Origin: Deltaproteobacteria bacterium
GTDB lineage: Bacteria > Desulfobacterota > JAENJC01
Length of the DNA stretch: 14,603 nt
Reading direction: 5' to 3'
Assembly (NCBI GenBank): GCA_016844545.1
Contig: JAENJC010000012.1
Location: forward strand, 1-14,603
Shown: one piece after another, positions 5,092 to 12,866 of the stretch
How the letters are laid out: each line of letters opens with the position of its first letter
How positions within the stretch are numbered: the stretch's first letter is position 1
Notes under the pieces: generated by a model
Database searches by the model: none
Told to the model about the DNA's origin: nothing
Seen by the model: only the letters and a program-made list of their open reading frames with translations
Made by a program: the position numbers and the translations under genes

Positions 5092-6683
5092 CACTTAATA
5101 TACTTGTTTACATAATGCTGCTGTCCTATGGAAAGGACGTTGTTAATCAGCCAATAAAGCACGAGGCCGGAAGAGAAATTCAGGAACATAAAGGTGAATA
5201 TCACAGGCATCAGCATCATTACCTTCTGCTGCATAGGGTCCGCAGTCGCTGAAGGGGTCATCTTCTGCTGTATAAACATGGTAGCTCCCATGATGACCGG
5301 CGTAACATAGTATGGGTCCTTTGCAGAAAGGTCAGTAATCCAGAGAATGAACGGTGCGTGCCTGAGTTCCACCGCGCCGCCAACTACAGCATACAGGGCA
5401 AAAAATACAGGTATCTGAAGTATCATGGGGAGACAACCTCCAAGGGGGTTTACCTTGTGCCTCTTGTACAGATCCATGACCTCCTTGTTCAGCCTCTCCT
5501 TGTCGTCCTTATATTTCTCCCTGATCTGTTCCATCAACGGGGCGACCTTCTGCATGTCTTTCATCGACTTGTAGCTCTTCTGGGATAAGGGCCAAAATAG
5601 AATCTTTATTAGAACCGTCAGCAGAATTACCACCACCCCATAGTTCGGAATTACCTCATACATCCATTTGAAGCTGAGGAGCATGGGGTATGCAATAAGG
5701 TCAAAAAAACCAAGGTCAATGGCCCTCTCCAGTTTCGACCCTGCCGCCTTAAGTATGCCTACTTCCTTTGGGCCGAAGTATAGCCCATATTCCATCACTT
5801 TTGTCTCGCCCGGCTTGATCTGCAAGGACCTAAAGACCAGGCTGGCCTCAAATAGCTCCTCACCGACCTTTTTGGAATAGACCTCCGCATCGCCCCCACT
5901 CGTAGGCATTACAGCGGTAATAAAATACTTGTCTCCCAGATAGGCCCATTCTATCTCCCCGGAACCGGCCTTCTCGTCCTTTATCTTATCTGCATGTATC
6001 CTCTTTAAGTCTTTACCCGAAAGAAAGGCCATCTCATGAAAGAGCTCACCCCGGTCCGCTACCTTGGAAATCATAGACATTGAAAGGGCGGGTCTCTCCG
6101 TTATCACTGAAGAGCCGGTGTTTTCATATGACACATTTAGACCAGCCTTGTAGCTGTTCTCTGTAAATGTAAAGGTTTTTCTGACCTTCGTCCCGTCAGG
6201 CCTCATGGCGGTGAATGTTATGCTGCCTGCACCGTTTAGGGACTCCTTGTCTGAGACATAGATTAGATTGTCAGGGGACTGGCTTCCATTCTCAGTAGAT
6301 ACAAGTTCAAGCTGCCTCTTTCCAGGCGGAACCAGTTCTACCGAAACTATTCCATTGGCCTTGTCCTTATATCTCTTCAGCGTCCAGCTCTTAACGGAGG
6401 CGCTTTTTGTGTTTAAAACCGCCCTTATGGTATCCGTTTCAACAATGATGTCCTTCCCAGCCAATCCCTCGCCCTGAGGGAGAGAGGGATGCATGGCCCC
6501 CTCCGCCTTCGGGTGCTCTAAAGCAGGTGTCTTCGCACCTGCAGGCTCTGCTGTCTTTTCCTGGGTTCCTGAAATGGATGCAGCTTTTTCCGCAACTATC
6601 GGCTCTTTGGGGGCAAAGATGTACTGGTATCCTAATAAAACAAGCAAAGACAAAACAACGGCTAAGACAGCCCTTTTTTCCAT
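5091..6683 (-). CDS. yidC: Membrane protein insertase YidC
   Basis: YidC inserts and folds inner-membrane proteins, alone or with SecYEG. The 530-aa length fits the Gram-negative type (548 in E. coli). An N-terminal helix (residues 5-23) is followed by a low-complexity linker (about 25-75), a periplasmic beta-domain (about 78-330) and the conserved insertase domain. The latter has the segment TVLIKILFWPLSQKSYKSM, whose lysine replaces the groove arginine of E. coli, then NPLGGCLPMILQIPVFFALY, SAKDPYYVTPVIMGATMF, DPMQQKVMMLMPVIFTFMF and SGLVLYWLINN. There is no long basic C-terminal tail. GGAGGAAG precedes the ATG. The linker contains the peptide HPSLPQGEG (65-73), encoded by a palindromic repeat. 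The gene lies 160 nt after yidD, with hairpin element copy 3 between them. Confidence 0.98.
   Translation of the reverse strand: MEKRAVLAVVLSLLVLLGYQYIFAPKEPIVAEKAASISGTQEKTAEPAGAKTPALEHPKAEGAMHPSLPQGEGLAGKDIIVETDTIRAVLNTKSASVKSWTLKRYKDKANGIVSVELVPPGKRQLELVSTENGSQSPDNLIYVSDKESLNGAGSITFTAMRPDGTKVRKTFTFTENSYKAGLNVSYENTGSSVITERPALSMSMISKVADRGELFHEMAFLSGKDLKRIHADKIKDEKAGSGEIEWAYLGDKYFITAVMPTSGGDAEVYSKKVGEELFEASLVFRSLQIKPGETKVMEYGLYFGPKEVGILKAAGSKLERAIDLGFFDLIAYPMLLSFKWMYEVIPNYGVVVILLTVLIKILFWPLSQKSYKSMKDMQKVAPLMEQIREKYKDDKERLNKEVMDLYKRHKVNPLGGCLPMILQIPVFFALYAVVGGAVELRHAPFILWITDLSAKDPYYVTPVIMGATMFIQQKMTPSATADPMQQKVMMLMPVIFTFMFLNFSSGLVLYWLINNVLSIGQQHYVNKYIK
6464..6490. repeat. Palindromic repeat inside the yidC linker
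   Basis: ATCCCTC (6464-6470) pairs with GAGGGAT (6484-6490); an alternative pairing is CCCTC (6466-6470) with GAGGG (6476-6480). On the coding strand it reads HPSLPQGEG, a peptide typical of dispersed GC-rich palindromes captured in frame. It falls in the poorly conserved linker of YidC, where an insertion would be tolerated. Confidence 0.6.
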
Positions 6684-6769
6684 TTATTCACTTCCTCCAA
6701 AACACCTGAACACAATAACACACTCTATTTTTTCTCAACTCTGCAATGTTGTAATTTAATACTGGCATA

Positions 6770-6825
6770 ATACCAAGTAAGCTTTCAATAATCGATACTT
6801 TAAATGTTTAAAAGCAACTTGGTAT
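6770..6825. repeat. 56-bp hairpin element, copy 3 (diverged centre)
   Basis: The left arm ATACCAAGTAAGCTTTCA (6770-6787) is identical to copy 1 and the right end AAAGCAACTTGGTAT (6811-6825) matches too. The middle differs clearly from copies 1 and 2, although total length is again 56. The inner stem is shorter (GCTTT/AAAGC). It begins 18 nt after the yidD stop codon. Confidence 0.88.
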
Positions 6826-6843
6826 AATCTTGCACCAAACAAA

Positions 6844-7053
6844 CTATTTAACAGGGTCATAACCGCCTGGATGAAACGGGTGGCACCTGAGTATCCTCTT
6901 TGCAGCAAGGAACAACCCCTTTACAATGCCGTATTTCTCTAAGCTCCCTATAGAGTAGTTTGAACATGTTGGATGAAACCGGCAGGATGGTTGTTTCATC
7001 GGCGAGATGAAGCGCTGATAAGCCTTTATGGCAGAGACAAGAATATGGGTCAT
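6844..7053 (-). CDS. yidD: Membrane protein insertion efficiency factor YidD
   Basis: The 69-aa product is a full-length YidD, a small membrane-associated protein that helps insertion together with YidC. It shows the family pattern: an N-terminal amphipathic stretch (AIKAYQRFISP), CRFHPTCSNYS, a helix (EKYGIVKGLFLAAKRILRCHPF) and the ending GGYDPVK. The ATG directly abuts the rnpA stop codon (TGA then ATG), with AGAGAGG just upstream, so it is cotranscribed and probably coupled with rnpA. A second open frame over the same bases (6857-7057) is a shadow. Confidence 0.97.
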   Translation of the reverse strand: MTHILVSAIKAYQRFISPMKQPSCRFHPTCSNYSIGSLEKYGIVKGLFLAAKRILRCHPFHPGGYDPVK

Positions 7054-7443
7054 TCAACCTCTCTTCTCTTCAGCATCACCTGATTGGAGCTTGAAAGCCG
7101 GGACAAGGATCTTTTCCAGTTCCCTGGAGGCCTCTGCAAAGCCTTTACCTGCAGCCTCCCTCTTTGCTATAACAACTATATCTATACCCTTCTCGATCCT
7201 GGACTTGTTGAGTCGAAAAAACTCCCTTACAATCCTCTTGACCCTGTTCCGCCTTATTGCGCCTCCGACCTTTCTGCTAGCCGTAATCCCTATCCTCGAA
7301 AAAGCCAGGTTGTTGGGCTTAAGGAAAACGATAAAACTCCTTGTAAGAAGCTTCTTACCATCTTCGGTAACATTAAGAAATTGGACCCTTTTAAGGAGTC
7401 TCTCCTCTTTTGTAAACGAAAATTTTTTAGGTGCAGATGCCAA
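7054..7443 (-). CDS. rnpA: Ribonuclease P protein component
   Basis: RnpA is the basic protein subunit that helps the RNase P RNA cut the 5' leader from tRNA precursors. At 129 aa it is of usual length. Landmarks are FSFTKEERLLKRVQF at the N-terminus, IGITASRKVGGAIRRNRVKR with the RNR signature, and IVVIAKREAA. The start appears to be TTG at 7443: it is the only start-type codon between the in-frame stop at 7479 and the conserved FSFTKEERL. No clear Shine-Dalgarno precedes it, so it may depend on translation of rpmH, which ends 33 nt upstream. Confidence 0.97.
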   Translation of the reverse strand: MASAPKKFSFTKEERLLKRVQFLNVTEDGKKLLTRSFIVFLKPNNLAFSRIGITASRKVGGAIRRNRVKRIVREFFRLNKSRIEKGIDIVVIAKREAAGKGFAEASRELEKILVPAFKLQSGDAEEKRG

Positions 7444-7476
7444 ATCCGTGGGAAGCGCGTTAGACAGGAACCCGCC

Positions 7477-7611
7477 CTAAACAGACAGGGACTTGCGCCC
7501 CTTGGCTCTTCTTCTCTTCAGCACAAGACGGCCGTTCTTGGTGCTCATCCTCTCGAGGAAGCCGTGAGTCCTCTTCCTTCTCAGGTTATTCGGTTGAAAT
7601 GTCCTCTTCAT
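7477..7611 (-). CDS. rpmH: 50S ribosomal protein L34
   Basis: This 44-aa gene encodes L34, a small, very basic protein of the large ribosomal subunit. It begins MKRTFQPNNLRRKRTHGF and continues with RMSTKNGRLVLKRRRAKGRK, ending SLSV; length and sequence are standard. AAAGGAG lies seven nt before the ATG (SD at about 7619-7625). It is the first gene of the rpmH-rnpA-yidD-yidC block and has its own promoter candidate at 7642-7670. Confidence 0.97.
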   Translation of the reverse strand: MKRTFQPNNLRRKRTHGFLERMSTKNGRLVLKRRRAKGRKSLSV

Positions 7612-7641
7612 GGCAAAACTCCTTTTGAAATTAAAACCGCT

Positions 7642-7670
7642 ATATTAAGCAAAAGCTAAAGATATGTCAA
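7642..7670 (-). promoter_or_regulatory. Sigma-70-type promoter candidate for rpmH-rnpA
   Basis: On the minus strand, a perfect -35 TTGACA (7670-7665) is followed by a 17-nt spacer and TAATAT (7647-7642), a four-of-six -10 match. Transcription would start about 20-25 nt before the rpmH ATG. The gyrB stop codon (7674-7672) lies directly upstream of the -35. The ideal -35 and spacing make this the best promoter in the window. Confidence 0.7.
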
Positions 7671-7671
7671 G

Positions 7672-10095
7672 TTATATGTCCAGATTCGTTACATTCAGGG
7701 CGTTCTCTTCTATAAATCTGCGCCTTGGCTCCACCTGATCGCCCATAAGCACAGTGAACATGCCGTCTGCTGCAATTGCGTCTTCTATTGTAACCTTTAA
7801 AAGATGCCTTTTTTCAGGATTCATGGTTGTCTCCCATAACTGCTCTGGATTCATCTCTCCAAGTCCTTTGTAGCGCTGTATGTATAACCCCTTTTTACCA
7901 AAATCCTCCACAGCTGCTACCAGCGACCTCAAGTTCTCAAGCTTTGCAACTACACTACCGTCTATTTCCAGTGTGTATGGAGGTTTGCCTAACGTACTGA
8001 ACCCCTGAGACAGACCCTTTAATTCAAGAAATTCCGGTGATGAAATAAGGTTTGTATCTATTACCGTGTCTGTGAGTAACCCGCTCCTCTTTGCAGTTGC
8101 CGTAATCCTGAATGCATTGTGTTCGGTGTCGCCGTCAATGGATAGCTCCAGAGAGGTAAGGTCCGGAAATTCCTTCGCAGCAAACTCTTTTAACCCCCCC
8201 AGCATTCCCTCTAAGGATCCCTTGTCCCGTAATGACTCCTCACTAAGCCCTTCCATAACGACAGCTGAGGCTATAACACCTTTCTCCACCCTTCTGTTTT
8301 CGAATTTTGACAGTAGGTCAAAGAACCTGTTAATACCCTTTACTATAGAGGCAAGGCCACTCCCGCCGACTGAGACCTTCCCAGTCTTAAGGTTTATCTT
8401 ATCAGTTGCAAGTTCAAGGAGGTGTTCCTTGAGAAGGAGTTCATCTTTTATATACTTCTCCTCTTTTCCCTTCTTTACCCTGTAGAGAGGCGGTTGAGCA
8501 ATGTATAAGTGACCGTTTTCAATAATAGCAGGCATCTGCCTGTAAAAGAAGGTAAGAAGAAGGGTCCTTATGTGCGCTCCGTCCACGTCGGCGTCGGTCA
8601 TTATTATGATGGTATGGTAGCGCAGCTTTGCTACATCGAAATCTTCCTTACCTATGCTGGTTCCCATAGCCGTTATAAGGGTACGTATCTCCTGACTCGA
8701 GAGCATCTTGTCGAATCTGGCCTTCTCAACATTCAGTATCTTTCCCTTCAGCGGAAGGATCGCCTGACTCTTCCTTTCCCTCCCCTGCTTGGCAGAGCCG
8801 CCTGCTGAATCCCCCTCAACCAGGTATAACTCGCTCTTTGCAGGGTCCCTCTCCTGGCAGTCCGCAAGCTTTCCAGGAAGCGAGCAGCCGTCAAGCGCAC
8901 CCTTCCTCCTTGTAAGCTCCTTCGCCTTCCTTGCAGCCTCTCTTGCCCTTGCTGCATCAACTGCCTTCTCTACTATCTTCTTAGCTACAGTCGGGTTCTC
9001 CTCAAGAAACATGGCAAGCCTTTCATTTACAAGGCTCTCCACATACCCCTTCACCTCGCTGTTGCCGAGCTTCATCTTTGTCTGACCCTCAAACTGGGGG
9101 TTCGGGATCTTCACGCTGATAACAACAGTAAGCCCCTCACGAATATCGTCACCCTCAAGGTTCTCCTTAAGCCCTTTCAACAGGTTGTTTGCAGTTATGT
9201 AGCTGTTTACTGTCCTTGTTAAAGCGGACTTGAACCCTATAAGATGGGTGCCGCCCTCATATGTATTAATATTATTGGCAAACGTATATGTGTTTTCACT
9301 GTATGAGTCGTTGTACTGCATGGCTACTTCTATGTGAACCGTGTCCCTGTCGCCCTCAATGTATATGGGGTCGTGCAGAGGCACCTTGTTCTTGTTGAGG
9401 TGTTCCACAAACGACACAATCCCGCCCTTATATTCAAATTCATTTTTCTTTCCGCTCCTCTCGTCCTCTATGATAATAAGAAGCCCCTTGTTCAGGAATG
9501 AAAGCTCCCTTAATCTCTGGGAAAGGATATCAAAACTGTATTCAGTCGTTTCAAATATCTGGACATCCGGTTTAAACCTTATCTTTGTCCCCTTTCTCTT
9601 TGTCTCTCCGGTTACAACGAGCTGTGTTACGGGATTTCCTCTCTCATACTTCTGGTGATATACCTTTCCATCCCTGAATATCTCCAGGTCTAAGTGCTCT
9701 GAAAGGGCGTTTACAACAGATGCCCCGACGCCATGAAGACCGCCTGACACTTTATAGGCGCTGTTTTCAAACTTCCCGCCTGCATGAAGTACAGTCATCA
9801 CTACCTCTGCAGCCGATTTATTTTCACCCTTGTGCCAGTCAACAGGGATGCCGCGTCCATTGTCTTCAACAGTTACTGAACCGTCAACATGAATTATGAC
9901 GTCCACTCTTGTACAGTGACCAGCCAGGGCCTCGTCCACACTATTGTCAACTATCTCATAGACCAGGTGATGAAGTCCTCCCGGCCCTGTGCTGCCTATA
10001 TACATTGCAGGCCTCTTCCTTACAGCTTCAAGACCCTCAAGCACCTTTATCTGCTCTGCACCATATTCACTCTCTTCTGCCTTATTATTTACCAT
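7672..10095 (-). CDS. gyrB: DNA gyrase subunit B
   Basis: GyrB is the ATPase subunit of the gyrase that introduces negative supercoils. The 807-aa length matches the long Gram-negative form. The N-terminal GHKL ATPase shows EIVDNSVDEALAG, DNGRGIP and GLHGVGASVVNALS. The TOPRIM domain shows LYLVEGDSAGGSAKQGR with the catalytic glutamate and IIIMTDADVDGAHIRTLLLTFF with the metal-binding aspartates. An insertion (about residues 560-735) separates this from the C-terminal QRYKGLGEMNPEQLWETTM block. The ATG abuts the dnaN stop (TAA then ATG), with GAGG upstream, so both are cotranscribed. gyrA is not in the window. Confidence 0.99.
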   Translation of the reverse strand: MVNNKAEESEYGAEQIKVLEGLEAVRKRPAMYIGSTGPGGLHHLVYEIVDNSVDEALAGHCTRVDVIIHVDGSVTVEDNGRGIPVDWHKGENKSAAEVVMTVLHAGGKFENSAYKVSGGLHGVGASVVNALSEHLDLEIFRDGKVYHQKYERGNPVTQLVVTGETKRKGTKIRFKPDVQIFETTEYSFDILSQRLRELSFLNKGLLIIIEDERSGKKNEFEYKGGIVSFVEHLNKNKVPLHDPIYIEGDRDTVHIEVAMQYNDSYSENTYTFANNINTYEGGTHLIGFKSALTRTVNSYITANNLLKGLKENLEGDDIREGLTVVISVKIPNPQFEGQTKMKLGNSEVKGYVESLVNERLAMFLEENPTVAKKIVEKAVDAARAREAARKAKELTRRKGALDGCSLPGKLADCQERDPAKSELYLVEGDSAGGSAKQGRERKSQAILPLKGKILNVEKARFDKMLSSQEIRTLITAMGTSIGKEDFDVAKLRYHTIIIMTDADVDGAHIRTLLLTFFYRQMPAIIENGHLYIAQPPLYRVKKGKEEKYIKDELLLKEHLLELATDKINLKTGKVSVGGSGLASIVKGINRFFDLLSKFENRRVEKGVIASAVVMEGLSEESLRDKGSLEGMLGGLKEFAAKEFPDLTSLELSIDGDTEHNAFRITATAKRSGLLTDTVIDTNLISSPEFLELKGLSQGFSTLGKPPYTLEIDGSVVAKLENLRSLVAAVEDFGKKGLYIQRYKGLGEMNPEQLWETTMNPEKRHLLKVTIEDAIAADGMFTVLMGDQVEPRRRFIEENALNVTNLDI

Positions 10096-11205
10096 TTATA
10101 ACCTCATTGGCATAACTATTGAGATATGCTCTCCACCATCTTTCAAACCGCCTATCTTAACAGGACCAAACTCATCGTTTATCTCTATCTTGACGGTCTC
10201 CTCATTAATACTGTTAAGGGTTTCTATCAGATAACGTGCATTAAACCCTATAACTATCTCTTCACCGGAAAATTCAGCATCTATACTCTCGGATGCCTCT
10301 CCTATATCAGGATTTGCTGTGAAAACGTCTAATTGTCCCTTTGTGACCGAAACCTTAACACCTCTTGATTTCTCACTAGAGAGGACTGCTACCCTCCTTA
10401 ACGCCTTTATCAAAAGCTCCCTGTTTACCTTTACCTCCCTTTCTCCTTTTGCAGGTATAACCTGCTTATAGTCAGGGAAATCACCCTCTATCATCCTTAT
10501 TGCAAGTAATGTATTTCCAACCTTAAATACCCCGTTATTATCCGTAATATTCACCATTAAATCATCGCTGCTTCCATCTATAAGCTTTTTAAGTTCTCCA
10601 GCCCCTTTCCTTGGTATTATCACTCCTTTTCCTATCTCCACATCCTTTAAAGAAGGGTCTTTATAGGTCATTAATGACAGTCTGTGCCCATCAGTCGCAA
10701 CCATCTTTAACTCTTCATATTTCTTTTCTATAAAAATACCGTTCAGTGTATACCTTATCTCATCTGTTGATACTGCATATATAGTTTTTTCTATCATCCT
10801 GCTTATAACCTTGGATGATAAACAGAAGAAAAGCCTATCCTCGTAAGATGGAAAAGATGGATACTCTTCCGCAGGTAGACCAACTATATTAAACACAGCC
10901 TTTCCTGAACGTACTTCAAGGTGATTTCCTTCCTTTTTTAACAACTTTAATTCACCTGCCTCCATCTCTTTTACCATCTCAAACAGCTTTTTGCCAGGTA
11001 CCGTCAGGCTACCGTCTTTTATTACATTTGCCGGATATACTGTATCAACCCCAATCTCAAGGTCTGTAGCCTTTATCCTGAGATTATCGTTCCTTGTCTC
11101 CAGAAGTACATTCGATAATATTGGCATAGTGCTTCTCTTTTCCACCATGCTCTGGGTCTTAAGTAAACCGTTGTAGAGATCATCTCTTTTTATTGTCAGC
11201 TCCAT
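10096..11205 (-). CDS. dnaN: DNA polymerase III beta subunit (sliding clamp)
   Basis: The 369-aa DnaN is the ring-shaped clamp that tethers the replicative polymerase to DNA; length is normal for the three-fold repeated clamp fold. Recognisable parts are the N-terminus MELTIKRDDLYNGLLKTQSMVEKRSTMPILSN cut by typical spacing, ATDLEIGV, LPAEEYPSFP, ATDGHRLS, the second-domain IRMIEGDFPDYKQVIP, and the C-terminal IVMPMRL that forms part of the protein-binding pocket. AAGGAG lies eight nt before the ATG (11214-11219). The gene follows dnaA after a 194-nt AT-rich spacer and runs directly into gyrB. Confidence 0.99.
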   Translation of the reverse strand: MELTIKRDDLYNGLLKTQSMVEKRSTMPILSNVLLETRNDNLRIKATDLEIGVDTVYPANVIKDGSLTVPGKKLFEMVKEMEAGELKLLKKEGNHLEVRSGKAVFNIVGLPAEEYPSFPSYEDRLFFCLSSKVISRMIEKTIYAVSTDEIRYTLNGIFIEKKYEELKMVATDGHRLSLMTYKDPSLKDVEIGKGVIIPRKGAGELKKLIDGSSDDLMVNITDNNGVFKVGNTLLAIRMIEGDFPDYKQVIPAKGEREVKVNRELLIKALRRVAVLSSEKSRGVKVSVTKGQLDVFTANPDIGEASESIDAEFSGEEIVIGFNARYLIETLNSINEETVKIEINDEFGPVKIGGLKDGGEHISIVMPMRL

Positions 11206-11399
11206 ACTTATTACTCCTTATATATAAAGATATATTTATAAAGTACTTATAATAATGCCTGTGAAAATGTTTATAACATAGTTAACCATCTAATAATATT
11301 ATTACTTCTCTGTTATATTTTATATATCTATTACTGTTGACAACCTTATATATCTTGTTGGTTAATAGATATTAATTTAAAACCTACTTTCCATCCTCA
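11206..11399. other. AT-rich dnaA-dnaN spacer
   Basis: This 194-bp gap is strongly AT-rich. It contains a perfect 14-bp palindrome, TAATAATATTATTA (11291-11304), an imperfect dyad around AAGTACTT (near 11240-11250) and several TATAAT-like words. No consensus DnaA box is present; the nearest is TTATAAACA on the minus strand (11276-11268), one mismatch. It probably carries the dnaN leader and perhaps a promoter, but no -35/-10 pair is convincing. Confidence 0.45.
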
Positions 11400-12740
11400 C
11401 TAATTACCCAGCTTTATAGACAAGGTATCAACAGCGTTCTTTATTAAATGATTTGTAATTATCTCCTTCTCCATCTTTTTTACTGCGTACATTACAGTGG
11501 AGTGGTCTTTGTTGCCAAAATCCCTTCCTATCTGGGGATACGAGTCTTTTGTTAGTGTCCTGCAAAGATACATTGCAACCTGTCTTGGTATAGCTATAGT
11601 CTTTAATTTTCTCTGAGATTTCAGGTCAGATACCTTAATATTATAAAACCCTGCTACAGCCTTTTGTATATCTTCTATAGTAAGTATCCTATTTTCCTCA
11701 TTTATCTTTAATACATCCTTTACCATACCCATGGTTATCTCTTGGCCGGTAAGAGAGGAGAATGCAAGAATGTTTGTAAGGGCACCCTCTAATTCCCTTA
11801 TGTTTGACTTAAAATTAGTGGCTATAAAAAACGCAACATCGTTAGGGATGTTAAAGGAGTTTAATTCTGCCTTGTTTTTTAGAATTGCGACCCTCAATTC
11901 AAGATCAGGTGGCTGAATATCTACTGTTAGGCCCCACTCAAAACGAGATCTGAGTCTCTCATCCAGCTTTTGTATGTCTTTTGGGAAGCTGTCACTCGTC
12001 ATTACTATCTGTTTATGAGATTCAAAGAGGGTGTTAAATATATGGAAAAACTCCTCCTGGGTCCTTTCTTTACCTGCTATAAACTGTATATCATCTATTA
12101 AAAGTACATCAGCAACCCTGTATTTGGCCTTAAATTCATCTGCCTTATTAAACCTCATTGCAGTTACAAACTCATCCGTGAACCTCTCTGAGGAGACATA
12201 AATAACCTTTGACCTGCTTTTTTTTGAAAGGGCATGATGACCGATAGCACAAAGAAGATGTGTCTTACCAAGCCCAACCCCGCCGTATATAAAAAGGGGG
12301 TTGTAGGTCTTACCAGGGTTGTTGCCTACAGCAAAGGAAGCGGCCCTTGCAAACTGATTTGAGGATCCTGCCACGAAACTTTCAAAGGTGTACTTATTGT
12401 CGAAGAAGGTTGCGCCCTTTGGCATTTCCTGTTGGACAATCTTCTTTTCGTCCTCTTTTCCGGTCTGTTCAGTCATACTGGACCTAATATATCTTCCACT
12501 TTCCTTCTTTACCTTAAAGGTAACTGAAAACTCCTTTTTGCTCACCTCTTTCAGGGTGTCGGCTATAAGTCCGCTATAGTTGTCGTATAACCAGTCCTGA
12601 AAGAACTTATTCGGGACCTCTATCTCAATTCTCCCCTCATCAATTGAAATGAGTTTCAAAGGTTTGATCCAGGTGTCGAAGTTGTGATTATTTACCTTTC
12701 CCTTTATCAGAGAGAGGCTCTTTTCCCAAATATGATCCAT
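11400..12740 (-). CDS. dnaA: Chromosomal replication initiator DnaA
   Basis: DnaA binds origin boxes and melts DNA to start replication. Domain I starts MDHIWEKSLSLIKGKV with the FDTWIKPLKL helix; a short variable linker follows. The AAA+ domain has Walker A GGVGLGKTH, Walker B VLLIDDIQFI and the sensor/arginine region RLRSRFEWGL. The C-terminal DNA-binding domain ends in the signature GRDFGNKDHSTVMYAVKKM, where DHSTV reads the DnaA box. From the chosen ATG (12740) the protein is 446 aa, about normal. An in-frame GTG at 12761 would add seven residues, but it lies inside a DnaA box and has no Shine-Dalgarno sequence; the ATG also lacks a good one, so the start is not certain. Confidence 0.98.
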   Translation of the reverse strand: MDHIWEKSLSLIKGKVNNHNFDTWIKPLKLISIDEGRIEIEVPNKFFQDWLYDNYSGLIADTLKEVSKKEFSVTFKVKKESGRYIRSSMTEQTGKEDEKKIVQQEMPKGATFFDNKYTFESFVAGSSNQFARAASFAVGNNPGKTYNPLFIYGGVGLGKTHLLCAIGHHALSKKSRSKVIYVSSERFTDEFVTAMRFNKADEFKAKYRVADVLLIDDIQFIAGKERTQEEFFHIFNTLFESHKQIVMTSDSFPKDIQKLDERLRSRFEWGLTVDIQPPDLELRVAILKNKAELNSFNIPNDVAFFIATNFKSNIRELEGALTNILAFSSLTGQEITMGMVKDVLKINEENRILTIEDIQKAVAGFYNIKVSDLKSQRKLKTIAIPRQVAMYLCRTLTKDSYPQIGRDFGNKDHSTVMYAVKKMEKEIITNHLIKNAVDTLSIKLGN

Positions 12741-12753
12741 AACCCAGCCATAG

Positions 12754-12762
12754 TTATACACA
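12754..12762 (+). promoter_or_regulatory. DnaA box TTATACACA
   Basis: It matches the TTATNCACA consensus exactly, being the same 9-mer as box R2 of E. coli oriC. It overlaps the alternative GTG start of dnaA, consistent with translation beginning at 12740 and with DnaA autoregulation. Confidence 0.7.
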
Positions 12763-12776
12763 ACGTTGTAAACATC

Positions 12777-12785
12777 TGTGGATAA
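12777..12785 (-). promoter_or_regulatory. DnaA box TTATCCACA
   Basis: On the minus strand this is the ideal DnaA box, TTATCCACA. It faces the TTATACACA box on the other strand across 14 nt, in the presumed 5' leader of dnaA. Confidence 0.78.
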
Positions 12786-12836
12786 CTGAAAAAAGTGAAC
12801 AATATTAAATAGTTAGTATATAATTAACGACTTGTA

Positions 12837-12866
12837 ACTATAGCAGAAAGGAATGACTGTTTGCAA
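12837..12866 (-). promoter_or_regulatory. Promoter candidate for dnaA
   Basis: On the minus strand TTGCAA (12866-12861) is followed by 18 nt and TATAGT (12842-12837), giving four and five matches to -35 and -10. Transcripts would start near 12830 and carry both DnaA boxes in the leader. Confidence 0.42.

Noticed and set aside
3088..6825. CRISPR-like array
   Set aside because: The three similar elements are 1.5-2 kb apart, palindromic and not regularly spaced; no cas genes.
7028..7659. Two + strand open frames of 150 and 191 aa
   Set aside because: They are antisense to rpmH and rnpA, whose products are certain.
11330..11362. TTGACA on the + strand in the dnaA-dnaN spacer
   Set aside because: No -10 at suitable distance and no + strand gene follows; GTTGACAAC is a short palindrome.
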